Assembly: GCF_029581355.1 (NCBI RefSeq)
Contig: NZ_CP120849.1
Span: 5,302,501-5,366,500, forward strand
Source of the DNA: Parabacteroides chongii
Lineage (GTDB): Bacteria > Bacteroidota > Bacteroidia > Bacteroidales > Tannerellaceae
Direction: 5' to 3'
DNA length: 64,000 bases
A program made the position numbers and the translations under genes. The notes under the pieces are model-generated. The model was given only the letters and a program-made list of their open reading frames with translations. It was not told where the DNA came from and did not search any database. Positions 26,737 through 35,332 of this stretch are shown here, in pieces. The first letter of the stretch is position 1, and the number at the start of each line of letters is the position of its first letter.

Positions 26737-27099
26737 CTACATTACATGCTCCAAATACGCTTTTAATACCAAAGCATGATTATGGTCCGGACTCTTCGCT
26801 GCATAAAGTAATGTCACTACCGGATACTTCTTTATCTCTTCAACAAACTTTTTTACCGCATCCGAACCACTCAGTTCTTTCTTATATAATGCGGCAAACT
26901 CTTCCCATCTTTCATCGGGTGACTGATGAAACCATCCGCGTAGTTCAGGAGAAGGTGTTATGTCTTTTTCCCACACATCGTAATGAACAGCTTCTTTTTT
27001 CATGCCTCTCGGCCATAAACGATCGACAAAGATTCTATAGCCGTCCGTACTTTCCGGATCTTCATATATCCGTTTTAATCTTATTTGCGTCATACTCAT
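26737..27099 (-). CDS. DUF488 family protein
   Basis: 120 residues with the DUF488 hallmarks: an N-terminal IRLKRIYEDP, then GYRIFVDRLWPRGMKKE and a C-terminal VTLLYAAKSPDHNHALVLKAYLE. The family is of unknown function and often found near stress genes. Met1 is followed closely by Met3 (MSMTQ), either of which could start. It converges on thrC across the dyad array. Confidence 0.9.
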   Translation of the reverse strand: MSMTQIRLKRIYEDPESTDGYRIFVDRLWPRGMKKEAVHYDVWEKDITPSPELRGWFHQSPDERWEEFAALYKKELSGSDAVKKFVEEIKKYPVVTLLYAAKSPDHNHALVLKAYLEHVM

Positions 27100-27240
27100 T
27101 TATTCATTACATCTTCTATAATAAACAATGTTTATCGACGTATTGTTAGCATAAATTACATTCCATATTTTCTGCATTTTTTCTAAACTTTACTGCGGTT
27201 CATGGTGTTTATTAAATGCAAAACATAAAACTAAAGCATT

Positions 27241-27654
27241 ATGAGTACAACAGTAAAATCGGAACAAAAAGAAAAAGCAGCCCATACTTCAAATAAAGAG
27301 CTCGCAGCATTTATCGGAGAACTTTTCTCATTTAACAGCAGTCTCAAACTTTTCCATTGGAGCGTAACCGGAACAGGTAGTTATGCTAAACACATGGCAT
27401 TGGATGAAGCGGTTGCTTCAGTACTCGATGTGATCGACCGAATTACAGAAACAACATACGCAATGGTAGGTGATCTGCAAATTACAATACCCGAAACAAA
27501 AACTCCGAAGGACATTGTGAAACATGCATCAGACTTCTACAACTACGTAGAAAAACACAGAGACTTATTCCCTGAAGCTTTCTCACAGTCTATCATCGAC
27601 GACTATCAGGAAGCAATCCAACAGTTACTTTACAGATTGGTTAGATTGCAGTAA
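27241..27654 (+). CDS. Ferritin-like / Dps-like protein (DUF5856 type)
   Basis: 137 residues, nearly all helical. LKLFHWSVTGTGSYAKHMALDEAVASVLDVIDRI has the His/Asp pattern of Dps-like four-helix proteins, and the C-terminus has SIIDDYQEAIQQLLYRLVRL. It is shorter than classical Dps and most like the Bacteroidetes group called DUF5856. Iron or DNA protection is possible but not shown. A bidirectional terminator follows at 27696-27730. Confidence 0.75.
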   Translation: MSTTVKSEQKEKAAHTSNKELAAFIGELFSFNSSLKLFHWSVTGTGSYAKHMALDEAVASVLDVIDRITETTYAMVGDLQITIPETKTPKDIVKHASDFYNYVEKHRDLFPEAFSQSIIDDYQEAIQQLLYRLVRLQ

Positions 27655-27695
27655 ACTGAATTTGATCCTCTACAGTTATATTAAAGTTTATATAG

Positions 27696-27730
27696 AAAAA
27701 GGCCGTCTTCTTTAAAGGAGACAGCCTTTT
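27696..27730. terminator. Bidirectional intrinsic terminator
   Basis: AAAAAGGC at 27696-27703 pairs with GCCTTTT at 27724-27730, with an imperfect inner stem (GTCTTC / GGAGAC). A-run on one side and T-run on the other serve the convergent ferritin-like and DUF695 genes. Confidence 0.8.
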
Positions 27731-27758
27731 CATATTTTATAGAATAACATTTACGCAA

Positions 27759-28196
27759 TTAATCTAACGCCCACTGTTTCATCTCGTACATATCCAGATA
27801 TTCCTCCCACTCCGGATCGACTTCCGTATAAATAGATATCGGAAGCAGTTCGAATGATGCCAGTGCTTCGTTCAACCGTTCACCGAAAACACGAACCGTA
27901 CGGGTATAATAAACCCACACCCTCTCTCCTCCTCCGGTATAGACGCCTGTCTGAATGGCTAATTTATCCTTTTCCATCGCTTTCTGCAATGTTTCCTGAA
28001 CAGTTTCCATTTTCTCTGCCAGCTCTTCAGCCGGCATACCTTTATCATCCCCTTCATACTTCCAGGTAATCTCGACACGTTCTTTGAATTTACCCGACTG
28101 AATAAACTCCGTCAACTCATCACGCCCGCTAACTGTAACCAAATGACCGGCCTCGTCTTCCGAAAGCGCAGTAAACCATTCATTGCTTAATCGCAT
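27759..28196 (-). CDS. DUF695 domain protein
   Basis: 145 residues covering one DUF695 domain (about 10-140): SNEWFTALSEDEAGHLVTVSG at the start, FKERVEITWKYEGD in the middle and GERVWVYYTRTVRVFGERLNEAL near the end. No signal peptide. Function unknown. A -7 element on the minus strand lies at 28252-28259. Confidence 0.88.
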   Translation of the reverse strand: MRLSNEWFTALSEDEAGHLVTVSGRDELTEFIQSGKFKERVEITWKYEGDDKGMPAEELAEKMETVQETLQKAMEKDKLAIQTGVYTGGGERVWVYYTRTVRVFGERLNEALASFELLPISIYTEVDPEWEEYLDMYEMKQWALD

Positions 28197-28251
28197 ATAT
28201 GTTCTTTTTATTGTTTACTAATCAAAAAAATCTAAAGCAGAACTTCACATA

Positions 28252-28259
28252 CAAAGATA
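28252..28259 (-). promoter_or_regulatory. -7 element of the DUF695 gene
   Basis: CAAAGATA reads TATCTTTG on the minus strand; it leaves a leader of about 50 nt. Confidence 0.45.
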
Positions 28260-28311
28260 ATAAAAGACTATCAACCACAAAAGAAAGTTTAAAGGCTCTT
28301 TCCTTATAGTT

Positions 28312-29265
28312 TTATAGCATTTCTTCTTTCTTCCGCTTCTTCCACAACTGCCAGCTATTAAAAATATTCTGCCACAGAACATAGGAGCCCGGACCCACCG
28401 AGGAAACAGGATCCAGATAAGTATAAGCCATCCAAATAGCCAACACTGTATTCTTTTGTCCCAAAGCCTGACCGGCACTGATACGGTCTTTATAAATCGT
28501 TCCGATTCGTTTGCCCAGGTAGAACTGAAGGGCACAAGTAATAAAACCGGCTAAAGCAATCAGTATTTGTACACTTCCCGAAACGTCACTGGTCATTAAG
28601 GACTTCACCGTCTGTCCGGTAACAATAGCCAACGCCATACCCCACAAATAAAAAGCCAGATCATGAAAGCCTAACAGGAAATGATGGACTTTCGGAAGAA
28701 CATACCGGAAAAACAAGGCCAGGAAAAATGGAAACAGCAGTAAAGGGAATACTTTACCCAATATTTTCAGGAAAGCAGTAAAGAAAGTGATGTCCGCATG
28801 CGGTTCCACCAACGGAAATATTAAGGGGACGGCTATTGCCGCCAATATATTAGATAATAATGTATAGGTAGTCAGACTGGAAGCACTTCCGCCCAGTTTA
28901 CCCGTAATGACAGCGGCAGCCGTTGCCGTCGGACAAATAAGACATACCATAGCCGCTTCAAACACCTCCCGATAAGAACCATCCATAGGAATAAAGATCA
29001 GTAAAGCTGCTAAAGCCGATGCCGATACGACCTGAAAAAGCAATAGCCATCCATGCCAGGGGGAAGGCATCAACTCGCGCCAGTCCACTTTACAGAAAGT
29101 AAGCAGCAGTTGTGCAAAGATCAGAAAAGGGGTAATATATGCAATGAACGTATTTACAAACGGTTTTGTCGGCTCCAGAAATGTGAAGTTGGCAAATACA
29201 AAATAACCTAACGCACCGGCAAGCATTGCAATAGGCAATGTCCAGTTTTTCAGAAAATTCAGCAT
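28312..29265 (-). CDS. BASS-family (bile acid:sodium symporter-like) transporter
   Basis: 317 residues with nine to ten transmembrane helices. The paired unwound-helix region CPTATAAAVITGKLGGSASSLTTYTLLSN and the late GQALGQKNTVLAIWMAYTYLDPVSSVGPG are typical of the BASS superfamily. The substrate is not evident; relatives carry bile acids, pantoate or keto acids. The short basic C-terminus (KKRKKEEML) is cytoplasmic. It has its own -7 element at 29292-29299. Confidence 0.85.
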   Translation of the reverse strand: MLNFLKNWTLPIAMLAGALGYFVFANFTFLEPTKPFVNTFIAYITPFLIFAQLLLTFCKVDWRELMPSPWHGWLLLFQVVSASALAALLIFIPMDGSYREVFEAAMVCLICPTATAAAVITGKLGGSASSLTTYTLLSNILAAIAVPLIFPLVEPHADITFFTAFLKILGKVFPLLLFPFFLALFFRYVLPKVHHFLLGFHDLAFYLWGMALAIVTGQTVKSLMTSDVSGSVQILIALAGFITCALQFYLGKRIGTIYKDRISAGQALGQKNTVLAIWMAYTYLDPVSSVGPGSYVLWQNIFNSWQLWKKRKKEEML

Positions 29266-29291
29266 GAGAACTATTCTATTTTATTCCGCTG

Positions 29292-29299
29292 CAAACTTA
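29292..29299 (-). promoter_or_regulatory. -7 element of the BASS transporter gene
   Basis: CAAACTTA reads TAAGTTTG on the minus strand, 27 nt upstream of the start codon. Confidence 0.45.
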
Positions 29300-29363
29300 C
29301 AAAACATCTGTTACTTTCAGACTATAATGTCGTCGAAATCCAACAAATGCATTCCGGAATAAA

Positions 29364-29888
29364 CTAAAAACACATAACGATCCCTTTTAAATCCCTCGCA
29401 AACTGTTTATATTCATCCGGCGTTATTCCTCCCCCTGTTGTCAGGACAACCAGATCATGCCCGTGGAATCCTTTACGATACGGTGGATGGATATGAGGAT
29501 ATGGATTTGCAGAAAAGCCGTTCAATTTATAAAAATGAAGTCGTTTAGCCGAAACATCATCCGTGACTGGGTCTATTTCCAACAAAAGCCTTTTAGCACA
29601 ACTATCCCGCAAAGTTTTCAGGACAACACTGCCATATCCTTTTCCTCTCAGATCCGGATGGATAGCAAAATGTTCGATATATAAATAATGGGTAAATACC
29701 CAATAGGCTATGAAACCGACAAACGTTCCATCCTCTACATAAATAGCTAAATGATAAGAAGACGAAGAGAAAGCCTGCATCTGCTGTTCCTCCGTCCGTT
29801 GTTCGAAGATTGGAAAACTAATCCGATATAACTGTTCAAAATCTGTATATAAGGGAGATTGCTTATTTGTTACTCTAATCTGTTTCAT
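29364..29888 (-). CDS. GNAT family N-acetyltransferase
   Basis: 174 residues with a GNAT core: the acetyl-CoA-binding motif HPDLRGKGYGSVVLKTLRD (about residue 98) and the following strand KRLLLEIDPVTDDVSAKRLHFYKLNGF. The acceptor is unknown. It lies downstream of, and on the same strand as, gcvT, but a terminator-like hairpin separates them. Confidence 0.88.
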   Translation of the reverse strand: MKQIRVTNKQSPLYTDFEQLYRISFPIFEQRTEEQQMQAFSSSSYHLAIYVEDGTFVGFIAYWVFTHYLYIEHFAIHPDLRGKGYGSVVLKTLRDSCAKRLLLEIDPVTDDVSAKRLHFYKLNGFSANPYPHIHPPYRKGFHGHDLVVLTTGGGITPDEYKQFARDLKGIVMCF

Positions 29889-29910
29889 CAGTCCGGCTCA
29901 TTTCTTTGAT

Positions 29911-29943
29911 AAAAAATTAGCCGAATAATTCTATCCGGCTAAC
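29911..29943 (-). terminator. Intrinsic terminator of gcvT (minus strand)
   Basis: On the minus strand TTAGCCG (29942-29936) pairs with CGGCTAA (29923-29917), followed by six T. It lies just downstream of gcvT. Confidence 0.75.
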
Positions 29944-29966
29944 TTCTATGATTTATGATAGTCTTT

Positions 29967-31052
29967 TTATTTGCGGAACGGAGCTTTTACCACCTGCGCT
30001 TTCAGATTACGATTACGAACCTTTACAAAAAATTCAGAACCGACCTTCGCGTATTCAGGTTTCACATATCCCATACCGACACCTTTCTTCAAGACAGGAG
30101 ACATGGTTCCGGATGTTACCACACCGATCACATTATCTTCTGCATCAACGATTTCATAGCCGTGACGAGGAATGCCTTTGTCTACCAATTCAAATGCACA
30201 CAGTTTACGTGTCACACCCTCTTTCTTCTGACGTTCCAGTTCTGCACGGTTGGTAAAGTCCTTACCGTCTACAAATTTAGTGATCCAACCCAAACCGGCT
30301 TCGATCGGAGATGTCGTATCATCCAGGTCGTTACCATACAGGCAGAATCCCATTTCTAGACGAAGCGTATCGCGTGCACCCAAACCGATCGGTTTGATAC
30401 CTTCCGGCTTACCGGCTTCAAAGATAGCATTCCAGATAGTCATCGCATCATCCAGGTAGAAATACAATTCGAAACCACCCGCACCGGTATAACCCGTATT
30501 GGAAATAATCACATTCTTACAACCGGCAAACTCACCTGTTACAAAAGAATAATAAGGGATGGAAGAAAGATCGACCGGAGTCAGACGCTGAAGTACTTCA
30601 ACAGCTTTCGGTCCCTGTATAGCGAGCTGGGCAGTACGGTCGGAAGAGTTTTCCAGTTCTGCTCCTACTGTGTTATGGCTAACGCACCAATCCCAGTCTT
30701 TTGCGATATTACCGGCATTTACTACCAGTAAATACTTTTCCGGTTCGAAGTGGTAAACCAACAGGTCATCCACAATACCTCCTTTATCGTTCGGGAAGCA
30801 GGTATACTGTGCTTTGCCTAAAGGTAAAACAGATGCGTCGTTGGAAGTAATACTCTGGATAAAAGCCAAAGCGTTCGGACCTTTCACCCAAAATTCGCCC
30901 ATGTGAGATACGTCGAATACACCTACGCCATTCACAACGGTCATGTGTTCATCAATGATGCCGGTATACTCGATTGGCATGTTATAGCCGGCAAATTCGT
31001 GCATTTTTGCTCCCAATGCGATATGCACATCGGTAAACGGAGTCGTCTTCAT
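29967..31052 (-). CDS. gcvT: Aminomethyltransferase (glycine cleavage T protein)
   Basis: 361 residues. Transfers the methylene group from lipoyl-GcvH to tetrahydrofolate. Diagnostic parts are [15 protein letters not shown], the folate-contact region [30 protein letters not shown] and the C-terminal [19 protein letters not shown]. Length matches GcvT. Genes for GcvP and GcvH are not in the window. It follows pepT after 14 nt, probably in one operon. Confidence 0.96.
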   Translation of the reverse strand: MKTTPFTDVHIALGAKMHEFAGYNMPIEYTGIIDEHMTVVNGVGVFDVSHMGEFWVKGPNALAFIQSITSNDASVLPLGKAQYTCFPNDKGGIVDDLLVYHFEPEKYLLVVNAGNIAKDWDWCVSHNTVGAELENSSDRTAQLAIQGPKAVEVLQRLTPVDLSSIPYYSFVTGEFAGCKNVIISNTGYTGAGGFELYFYLDDAMTIWNAIFEAGKPEGIKPIGLGARDTLRLEMGFCLYGNDLDDTTSPIEAGLGWITKFVDGKDFTNRAELERQKKEGVTRKLCAFELVDKGIPRHGYEIVDAEDNVIGVVTSGTMSPVLKKGVGMGYVKPEYAKVGSEFFVKVRNRNLKAQVVKAPFRK

Positions 31053-31066
31053 GTTATTAATTTCGT

Positions 31067-32287
31067 TTAAGATTTTTGAGCTGACAGCTCGGTTATTTTT
31101 ATGATTGTTTGCATACTTTTTTCCAGCGAGTTGACCGGAAGGAACTCATAACGTCCGTGGAAATTCAGACCGCCCGCAAATATATTCGGACAAGGCAATC
31201 CCATAAACGACAGACGTGCTCCGTCCGTACCGCCACGAATCGGTTTAACCAACGGTTTGACACCGACTGCTTCCATCGCTTCGAATGCCAGGTCCACGAT
31301 ATGCTTCTTCGGTTCAACCACTTCACGCATATTATAATACTGGTCACGCAGTTCCAGACTCGTACTGCCCGGATGAATTTCGTTCATACGTTTCACCCAC
31401 ATTTCCAGCTGTTTTTTCTTCTCTTCGAACAAGGTACGTACGTGATCACGGATAATATAAGATAAAGAAGCCTCTTCTACCGTGCCCGACATATTGGTCA
31501 GATGATAGAAACCTTCATATCCTTGTGTATGTTCTGGACGTTGTGAAGCAGGCAACCAGGAAGCGAACTCAATAGCCAGCAGTGAAGCATTCAGCATCTT
31601 GTTCTTTGCATAACCCGGATGGACATTCAGCCCTTTGAAAGTGATTTTGGCAACAGCAGCATTGAAGTTTTCATATTCCAGTTCACCGATCTGTCCGCCG
31701 TCAATCGTATAGGCCCATTCGCAACCGAACTTCTCTACATCAAAATGATTGGCACCCTCTCCTATCTCTTCATCGGGAGTAAAGCCGATGCGAATCTTTC
31801 CGTGCTCAATCTCCGGATGTTCTTTCAGATACTGGATTGCTCCGATAATGGCTGCTACTCCTGCTTTATCGTCTGCTCCCAACAGGGTTTTACCGTTGGT
31901 TACAATAATATCCTGGTCCTTATAATCATTCAGTTCAGGGAACATAAGCGGAGAAAGAACGACATTTTCTTCGGCACACAATACAATATCGCCGCCTTTA
32001 TAATTAACGATACGCGGAGTCACATCCTTTCCCGACATATCCGGACTGGTATCCAAATGGGCTATAAAACCGATGGTCGGTATTTTTTTATCCGTATTGG
32101 CAGGAAGGGTGGCCATCAGATAACTATTGTCATCCAAAGAAATATCTTCCAGACCTAACTCTTCCAGTTCTTTTACTAATGCTTCTGCAAATACTCGCTG
32201 TCCCGGAGTACTCGGTGTTGTACGTGTCTCTTCGTCCGATTGGGTTTCGAACGTGACATACTTCAGAAATCTATCTAATACTGTCAT
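31067..32287 (-). CDS. pepT: Peptidase T (tripeptidase)
   Basis: 406-residue M20B zinc peptidase that removes the N-terminal residue from tripeptides. Metal ligands are in [15 protein letters not shown] (His, Asp), [12 protein letters not shown] (Asp) and [15 protein letters not shown] (Glu-Glu), and the late [22 protein letters not shown] is family-specific. The length is normal. It lies upstream of gcvT by 14 nt. A 191-bp repeat element separates it from the PurF-like gene upstream. Confidence 0.96.
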   Translation of the reverse strand: MTVLDRFLKYVTFETQSDEETRTTPSTPGQRVFAEALVKELEELGLEDISLDDNSYLMATLPANTDKKIPTIGFIAHLDTSPDMSGKDVTPRIVNYKGGDIVLCAEENVVLSPLMFPELNDYKDQDIIVTNGKTLLGADDKAGVAAIIGAIQYLKEHPEIEHGKIRIGFTPDEEIGEGANHFDVEKFGCEWAYTIDGGQIGELEYENFNAAVAKITFKGLNVHPGYAKNKMLNASLLAIEFASWLPASQRPEHTQGYEGFYHLTNMSGTVEEASLSYIIRDHVRTLFEEKKKQLEMWVKRMNEIHPGSTSLELRDQYYNMREVVEPKKHIVDLAFEAMEAVGVKPLVKPIRGGTDGARLSFMGLPCPNIFAGGLNFHGRYEFLPVNSLEKSMQTIIKITELSAQKS

Positions 32288-32355
32288 AAGTTATACTTTT
32301 ATATTTAAAGCATAAAAGTAGATAAAGAGCAACGAATAACAAAATAAATTGAATG

Positions 32356-32546
32356 TTACTTTTGGCTTGATCCAAAAGTAACCAAAAGATCAAGGCTACA
32401 CCCGCGGAGGAAAAAGACGAAGCGGTTAAAAAAATCCGTTGTCTGAGCGCAGCGAGTTTCGGATTTTTCAGCATAGTCTTTCACCGTAACAGCGAAGTCG
32501 GTGCAGCCTTGATCTTTTGCCTACTTTTCCATCAAGGGAAAAGTAG
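32356..32546. repeat. 191-bp intergenic element with hairpin ends (MITE-like)
   Basis: The left end is a perfect hairpin, TTACTTTTGG-CTTGAT-CCAAAAGTAA (32356-32381). The right end is another, CTACTTTTCC-ATCAAG-GGAAAAGTAG (32521-32546). The two six-base loops are reverse complements. Inside, AAAAGTAACCAAAAGATCAAGG (32374-32395) recurs inverted at 32507-32528 with two mismatches, and ATCCG/CGGAT pairs lie near the middle. The element ends exactly at the stop codon of the PurF-like gene. The GAGCGCAGCGAGTTTC core and CAAAAGATCAAGG are, as I recall, widespread in Bacteroidales genomes. Confidence 0.7.
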
Positions 32547-33950
32547 TTAAAAACAACCATTACCATTATAGCAATGTGTACAAACACATTCCTTCGGCAA
32601 GCCGATCGAGGCGATCAAGTCTTCAACCGTATTGAATTTCAATGTTGTAATATTCAGCTTTTCACGGATACGTTCTACCAGCTGGTTATACTGTTCGGTT
32701 CCGGTTGTTGCATATTTATCCAAATCCTTTGCATCATCCCCTTCCAGTTCTTTGACAATCCGGCGGGCAATCAGTTCGAGATGTGACTTGGAAGCAGAGA
32801 AACCGACAAACGGACAAGCATGCAGGATTGGAGGACATCCGATTCTCATATGTACCTCTTTCGCACCATATCCATACAATATATTCACATTATCGCGAAG
32901 CTGCGTCCCACGAACAATCGAGTCATCACAGAAAATAACACGCTTGCCATTCAAAAGATGACGATTCGGGATCAACTTCATCTTAGCTACCAGATCACGG
33001 ACAGCCTGGTTGGCCGGAGTAAAACTACGTGGCCAGGTCGGTGTATATTTAACGATAGCACGACGGTAAGGAATGCCTTTTCCTTCAGCATATCCCAAAG
33101 CCATACCGATACCGGAATCAGGAATACCGGAAACAAAATCAGCATCCACTTCATCCTTTTTTGCCATCGCCAAACCGCTTGCATAACGGGAAGCATCTAC
33201 ATTTACTCCCTCATACTCAGACACCGGATAACCGTAATAAACCCACAGGAACGAACAAACCTGCATCTTATCGTTCGGTTTACGCAACTGTGTCATCTTA
33301 TCGGCAGTAAGCATTACGATCTCACCCGGTCCTACATTATATTCTATCTCGTAACCCAGGTTCGGGAAACTACAAGGTTCGCTAGATGCGGCATATGCCC
33401 CTTCCTTCTTTCCGATCAGCACCGGAGTACGTCCCCATTTATCACGTGCTGCAATAATACCTTCCTCTGTCAGGATAAGCATCGAACAGGAGCCTTTTAT
33501 TTTTTCGAATACAATTTCTATACCTTCAACAAATGTCTTTCCCTGGGAAACAAGTAAGGATATCAACTCTGTCTGATTGATCTGTCCGGAACTCATTTCA
33601 GAGAAGTGACAACCTTTATCCAACAGTTCATTCTGCAGTTCTTCGAGGTTATTCACCTTAGCGACCGTTACAACTGCATATTTACCTAAATGAGAATTAA
33701 TGAAGATAGGTTGAGGATCAGTATCACTAATGATACCTATACCGGAATTTCCCAAAAATTTTTCCAGTTCACTTTCAAAACGAGTACGGAAATAAGAATT
33801 TTCGAGGTTATGGATCGAACGTTTGAATACGCCTTCGTGAAGAGTTGCCATACCGCCTCGGCGGGTTCCCAAATGGGAATTATAGTCTGTGCCGTAAAAT
33901 AAATCGGTGGCACAGGCTGAGTTAGAAATAGTTCCGAAAAAACCACCCAT
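32547..33950 (-). CDS. PurF-family amidophosphoribosyltransferase homologue lacking the catalytic cysteine
   Basis: 467 residues with the two-domain PurF layout. The phosphoribosyltransferase domain is intact (PRPP loop VIFCDDSIVRGTQ, about 338-350), and the cysteines matching the Fe-S ligands of B. subtilis-type PurF are kept (Cys232, Cys379, Cys457, Cys460). The N-terminal glutaminase domain is degenerate: residue 2 is Gly (MGGFFG) where PurF has the nucleophile Cys (MCGI), and the glutamine-pocket NG and D motifs are not recognisable. It should not hydrolyse glutamine in the normal way. It heads the block with pepT and gcvT. Confidence 0.85.
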   Translation of the reverse strand: MGGFFGTISNSACATDLFYGTDYNSHLGTRRGGMATLHEGVFKRSIHNLENSYFRTRFESELEKFLGNSGIGIISDTDPQPIFINSHLGKYAVVTVAKVNNLEELQNELLDKGCHFSEMSSGQINQTELISLLVSQGKTFVEGIEIVFEKIKGSCSMLILTEEGIIAARDKWGRTPVLIGKKEGAYAASSEPCSFPNLGYEIEYNVGPGEIVMLTADKMTQLRKPNDKMQVCSFLWVYYGYPVSEYEGVNVDASRYASGLAMAKKDEVDADFVSGIPDSGIGMALGYAEGKGIPYRRAIVKYTPTWPRSFTPANQAVRDLVAKMKLIPNRHLLNGKRVIFCDDSIVRGTQLRDNVNILYGYGAKEVHMRIGCPPILHACPFVGFSASKSHLELIARRIVKELEGDDAKDLDKYATTGTEQYNQLVERIREKLNITTLKFNTVEDLIASIGLPKECVCTHCYNGNGCF

Positions 33951-34125
33951 TGTCCTTAGTGTTTTTGATTTTTGAATTTGGGCACAAAGTTACAAGAATA
34001 TTTATACATATACCAGAGTAGATCATAATCTATCAAAAAATATGACTGACCCACGCTTTTTCGCAAGCCGACAACCTTATCCTTTGCTCTCACTTGAACA
34101 GTCTAAACAGTACAACCTAAATACA
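33951..34125. other. Gene-free region upstream of the PurF-like gene
   Basis: AT-rich, with no credible reading frame on either strand. It holds the -7 element at 33985-33992 for the leftward gene and runs into dyad array 4. The remaining space from 34214 to 34487 is also without coding signal. Confidence 0.5.
33985..33992 (-). promoter_or_regulatory. -7 element of the PurF-like gene
   Basis: CAAAGTTA reads TAACTTTG on the minus strand, 35 nt before the start codon. Confidence 0.45.
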
Positions 34126-34213
34126 GTTTCACAAATTACGAAACTTTAATTCCATATATTATGAAACTTTTATTCCATATATTGTGAAACATTAGTTCCA
34201 TATATTATGAAAC
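34126..34213. repeat. Phased dyad array 4 (GAAAC / TTCCA half-sites)
   Basis: GAAAC recurs at 34140, 34163, 34186 and 34209 and TTCCA at 34150, 34173 and 34196, each series with a period of exactly 23 bp. GTTTC at 34126 opens the array. Pairing GAA with TTC puts dyad centres at 34135, 34146, 34157.5, 34169, 34180.5, 34192 and 34203.5. It lies between the divergent PurF-like gene and SRP RNA. Confidence 0.8.
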
Positions 34214-34487
34214 TCTATCTAATTGTAGTTTAACGATTTTAGTTGACTACTTCCAGTCTAATATATAAAAGAGGTTGACTTAGGTTCATGCTCAGTAATA
34301 AAAAGGGTTGTCCCTCCTGTTGTGCTTTGATAAACCAGGTTTACTATTAAATTTATTTGTCGACAAAAAACAGCGAGGAACTACCTAAACATTTTTTAAC
34401 TACACAGAAAACAAAAGGATTACAGTCACTTAGAAACAAATATCACTTACCAGAGAGGAAAACGCTTGTTTTGTAAAAAATAATATC

Positions 34488-34495
34488 TACTTTTG
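34488..34495 (+). promoter_or_regulatory. -7 element of the SRP RNA / tRNA-Thr transcript
   Basis: TACTTTTG fits the consensus and ends 5 nt before the first base of the SRP RNA. A CTTG about 19 bp upstream (34465-34468) may be the -33 element. Confidence 0.6.
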
Positions 34496-34500
34496 CACCC

Positions 34501-34596
34501 GGGTAAGTCCTACACGGCATGCTCCCTCGGAATCCCCCAGGGCTTGACCGCAGCAAGGGTACTTGGTTGTAGCGGCGCGATGTAGTAAGCTTACCC
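34501..34596 (+). ncRNA. ffs: Bacterial small signal recognition particle RNA (4.5S)
   Basis: GGGTAAG at 34501 pairs with CTTACCC at 34590-34596 to close a long hairpin of 96 nt. The conserved tip is present: CCCCAGGGCTTGACC then GCAGCAAGGGTA (the Ffh-binding GNAR loop and internal loop). The size fits small bacterial SRP RNA. The RNA scaffolds Ffh for co-translational membrane targeting. It is followed after 4 nt by tRNA-Thr, so the two are probably one primary transcript. Confidence 0.85.
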
Positions 34597-34600
34597 ACTT

Positions 34601-34674
34601 GCCTCTTTAGCTCAGTTGGCCAGAGCACGTGATTTGTAATCTCGGGGTCGTTGGTTCGAATCCGACAAGAGGCT
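34601..34674 (+). tRNA. tRNA-Thr (anticodon TGT)
   Basis: A 74-nt cloverleaf: acceptor GCCTCTT / AAGAGGC with discriminator T, D-stem GCTC/GAGC, anticodon loop TTTGTAA (anticodon UGU) and T-arm GTTGG-TTCGAAT-CCGAC. The anticodon stem CGTGA/TCTCG has a T-T mismatch in the middle (positions 29-41). The 3' CCA is not encoded. It is co-transcribed with the SRP RNA and ends in the terminator at 34682-34716. Confidence 0.93.
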
Positions 34675-34681
34675 CAGAAAT

Positions 34682-34716
34682 GAGGAAGTTTATTCAAATA
34701 AGCTTCCTCTTTTTTA
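34682..34716 (+). terminator. Terminator after tRNA-Thr
   Basis: GAGGAAG (34682-34688) pairs with CTTCCTC (34703-34709), extended by imperfect AT pairs, followed by a T-run. Confidence 0.8.
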
Positions 34717-34748
34717 TTGTTATACATTGTATATTATAACAAAAGGAT

Positions 34749-34756
34749 TAATTTTG
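34749..34756 (+). promoter_or_regulatory. -7 element of the DUF4199 gene
   Basis: TAATTTTG fits TAnnTTTG and lies 28 nt before the ATG at 34785. Confidence 0.45.
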
Positions 34757-34784
34757 CTGATAGAAACTTTAAAACAGCAATATA

Positions 34785-35315
34785 ATGGAAGAAAATAAAG
34801 GTCTACTATTAAAAAGCGCGATGACTTATGGATTAGCCATGGGAATTTTCTGGGTGATAAAATACTTGTTCTTTATTTTCAGTAACACGGTTCCTGCGCT
34901 AAACATTATATATATAGTGCTTACTCTGACAGTACCATTCATCGCTTACTATCTGACAAAACGATATAAACAGGATATCGGCGGAAAGATCAGTTTCTTT
35001 CATGCCTGGCGTTTCGGAACAATGCTGTATTTTTTCGCAGCCCTGATCGTAGCTTTGGAACATTTCGTATTTTTCCAGTTCATCGCACCTGCTGATTTTC
35101 TGGCAAACTCCGTGAGTCAGATGATGGATATCCTGAAAGATTCGCAGGTCAGTACCGAAGTAATGGAAACGATCGGAAAAACCAACTTCACTCCTATCCA
35201 CATGGCTATTCAAGGTATTTTCAATAATATATTCTATGGAATCATACTATCGATACCGGTAGCAGCCATTTTGTGCAGGAACAATGAAACCGGTGCAATC
35301 AGACAAGAACAATAA
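34785..35315 (+). CDS. DUF4199 membrane protein
   Basis: 176 residues with four transmembrane helices (about 10-30, 36-56, 75-97 and 144-165), the DUF4199 layout, including GGKISFFHAWRFGTMLYFFAALIVALEH. Function unknown. It lies 17 nt upstream of the glycosyltransferase gene, and this pair recurs in Bacteroidetes as I recall, so they may act together on polyprenyl-linked sugars. Confidence 0.85.
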   Translation: MEENKGLLLKSAMTYGLAMGIFWVIKYLFFIFSNTVPALNIIYIVLTLTVPFIAYYLTKRYKQDIGGKISFFHAWRFGTMLYFFAALIVALEHFVFFQFIAPADFLANSVSQMMDILKDSQVSTEVMETIGKTNFTPIHMAIQGIFNNIFYGIILSIPVAAILCRNNETGAIRQEQ

Positions 35316-35332
35316 GGAGAAACAATACAATA

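Noticed and set aside
34443..34628. Minus-strand frame over SRP RNA
   Set aside because: Overlaps two structured RNAs and has no coding features.
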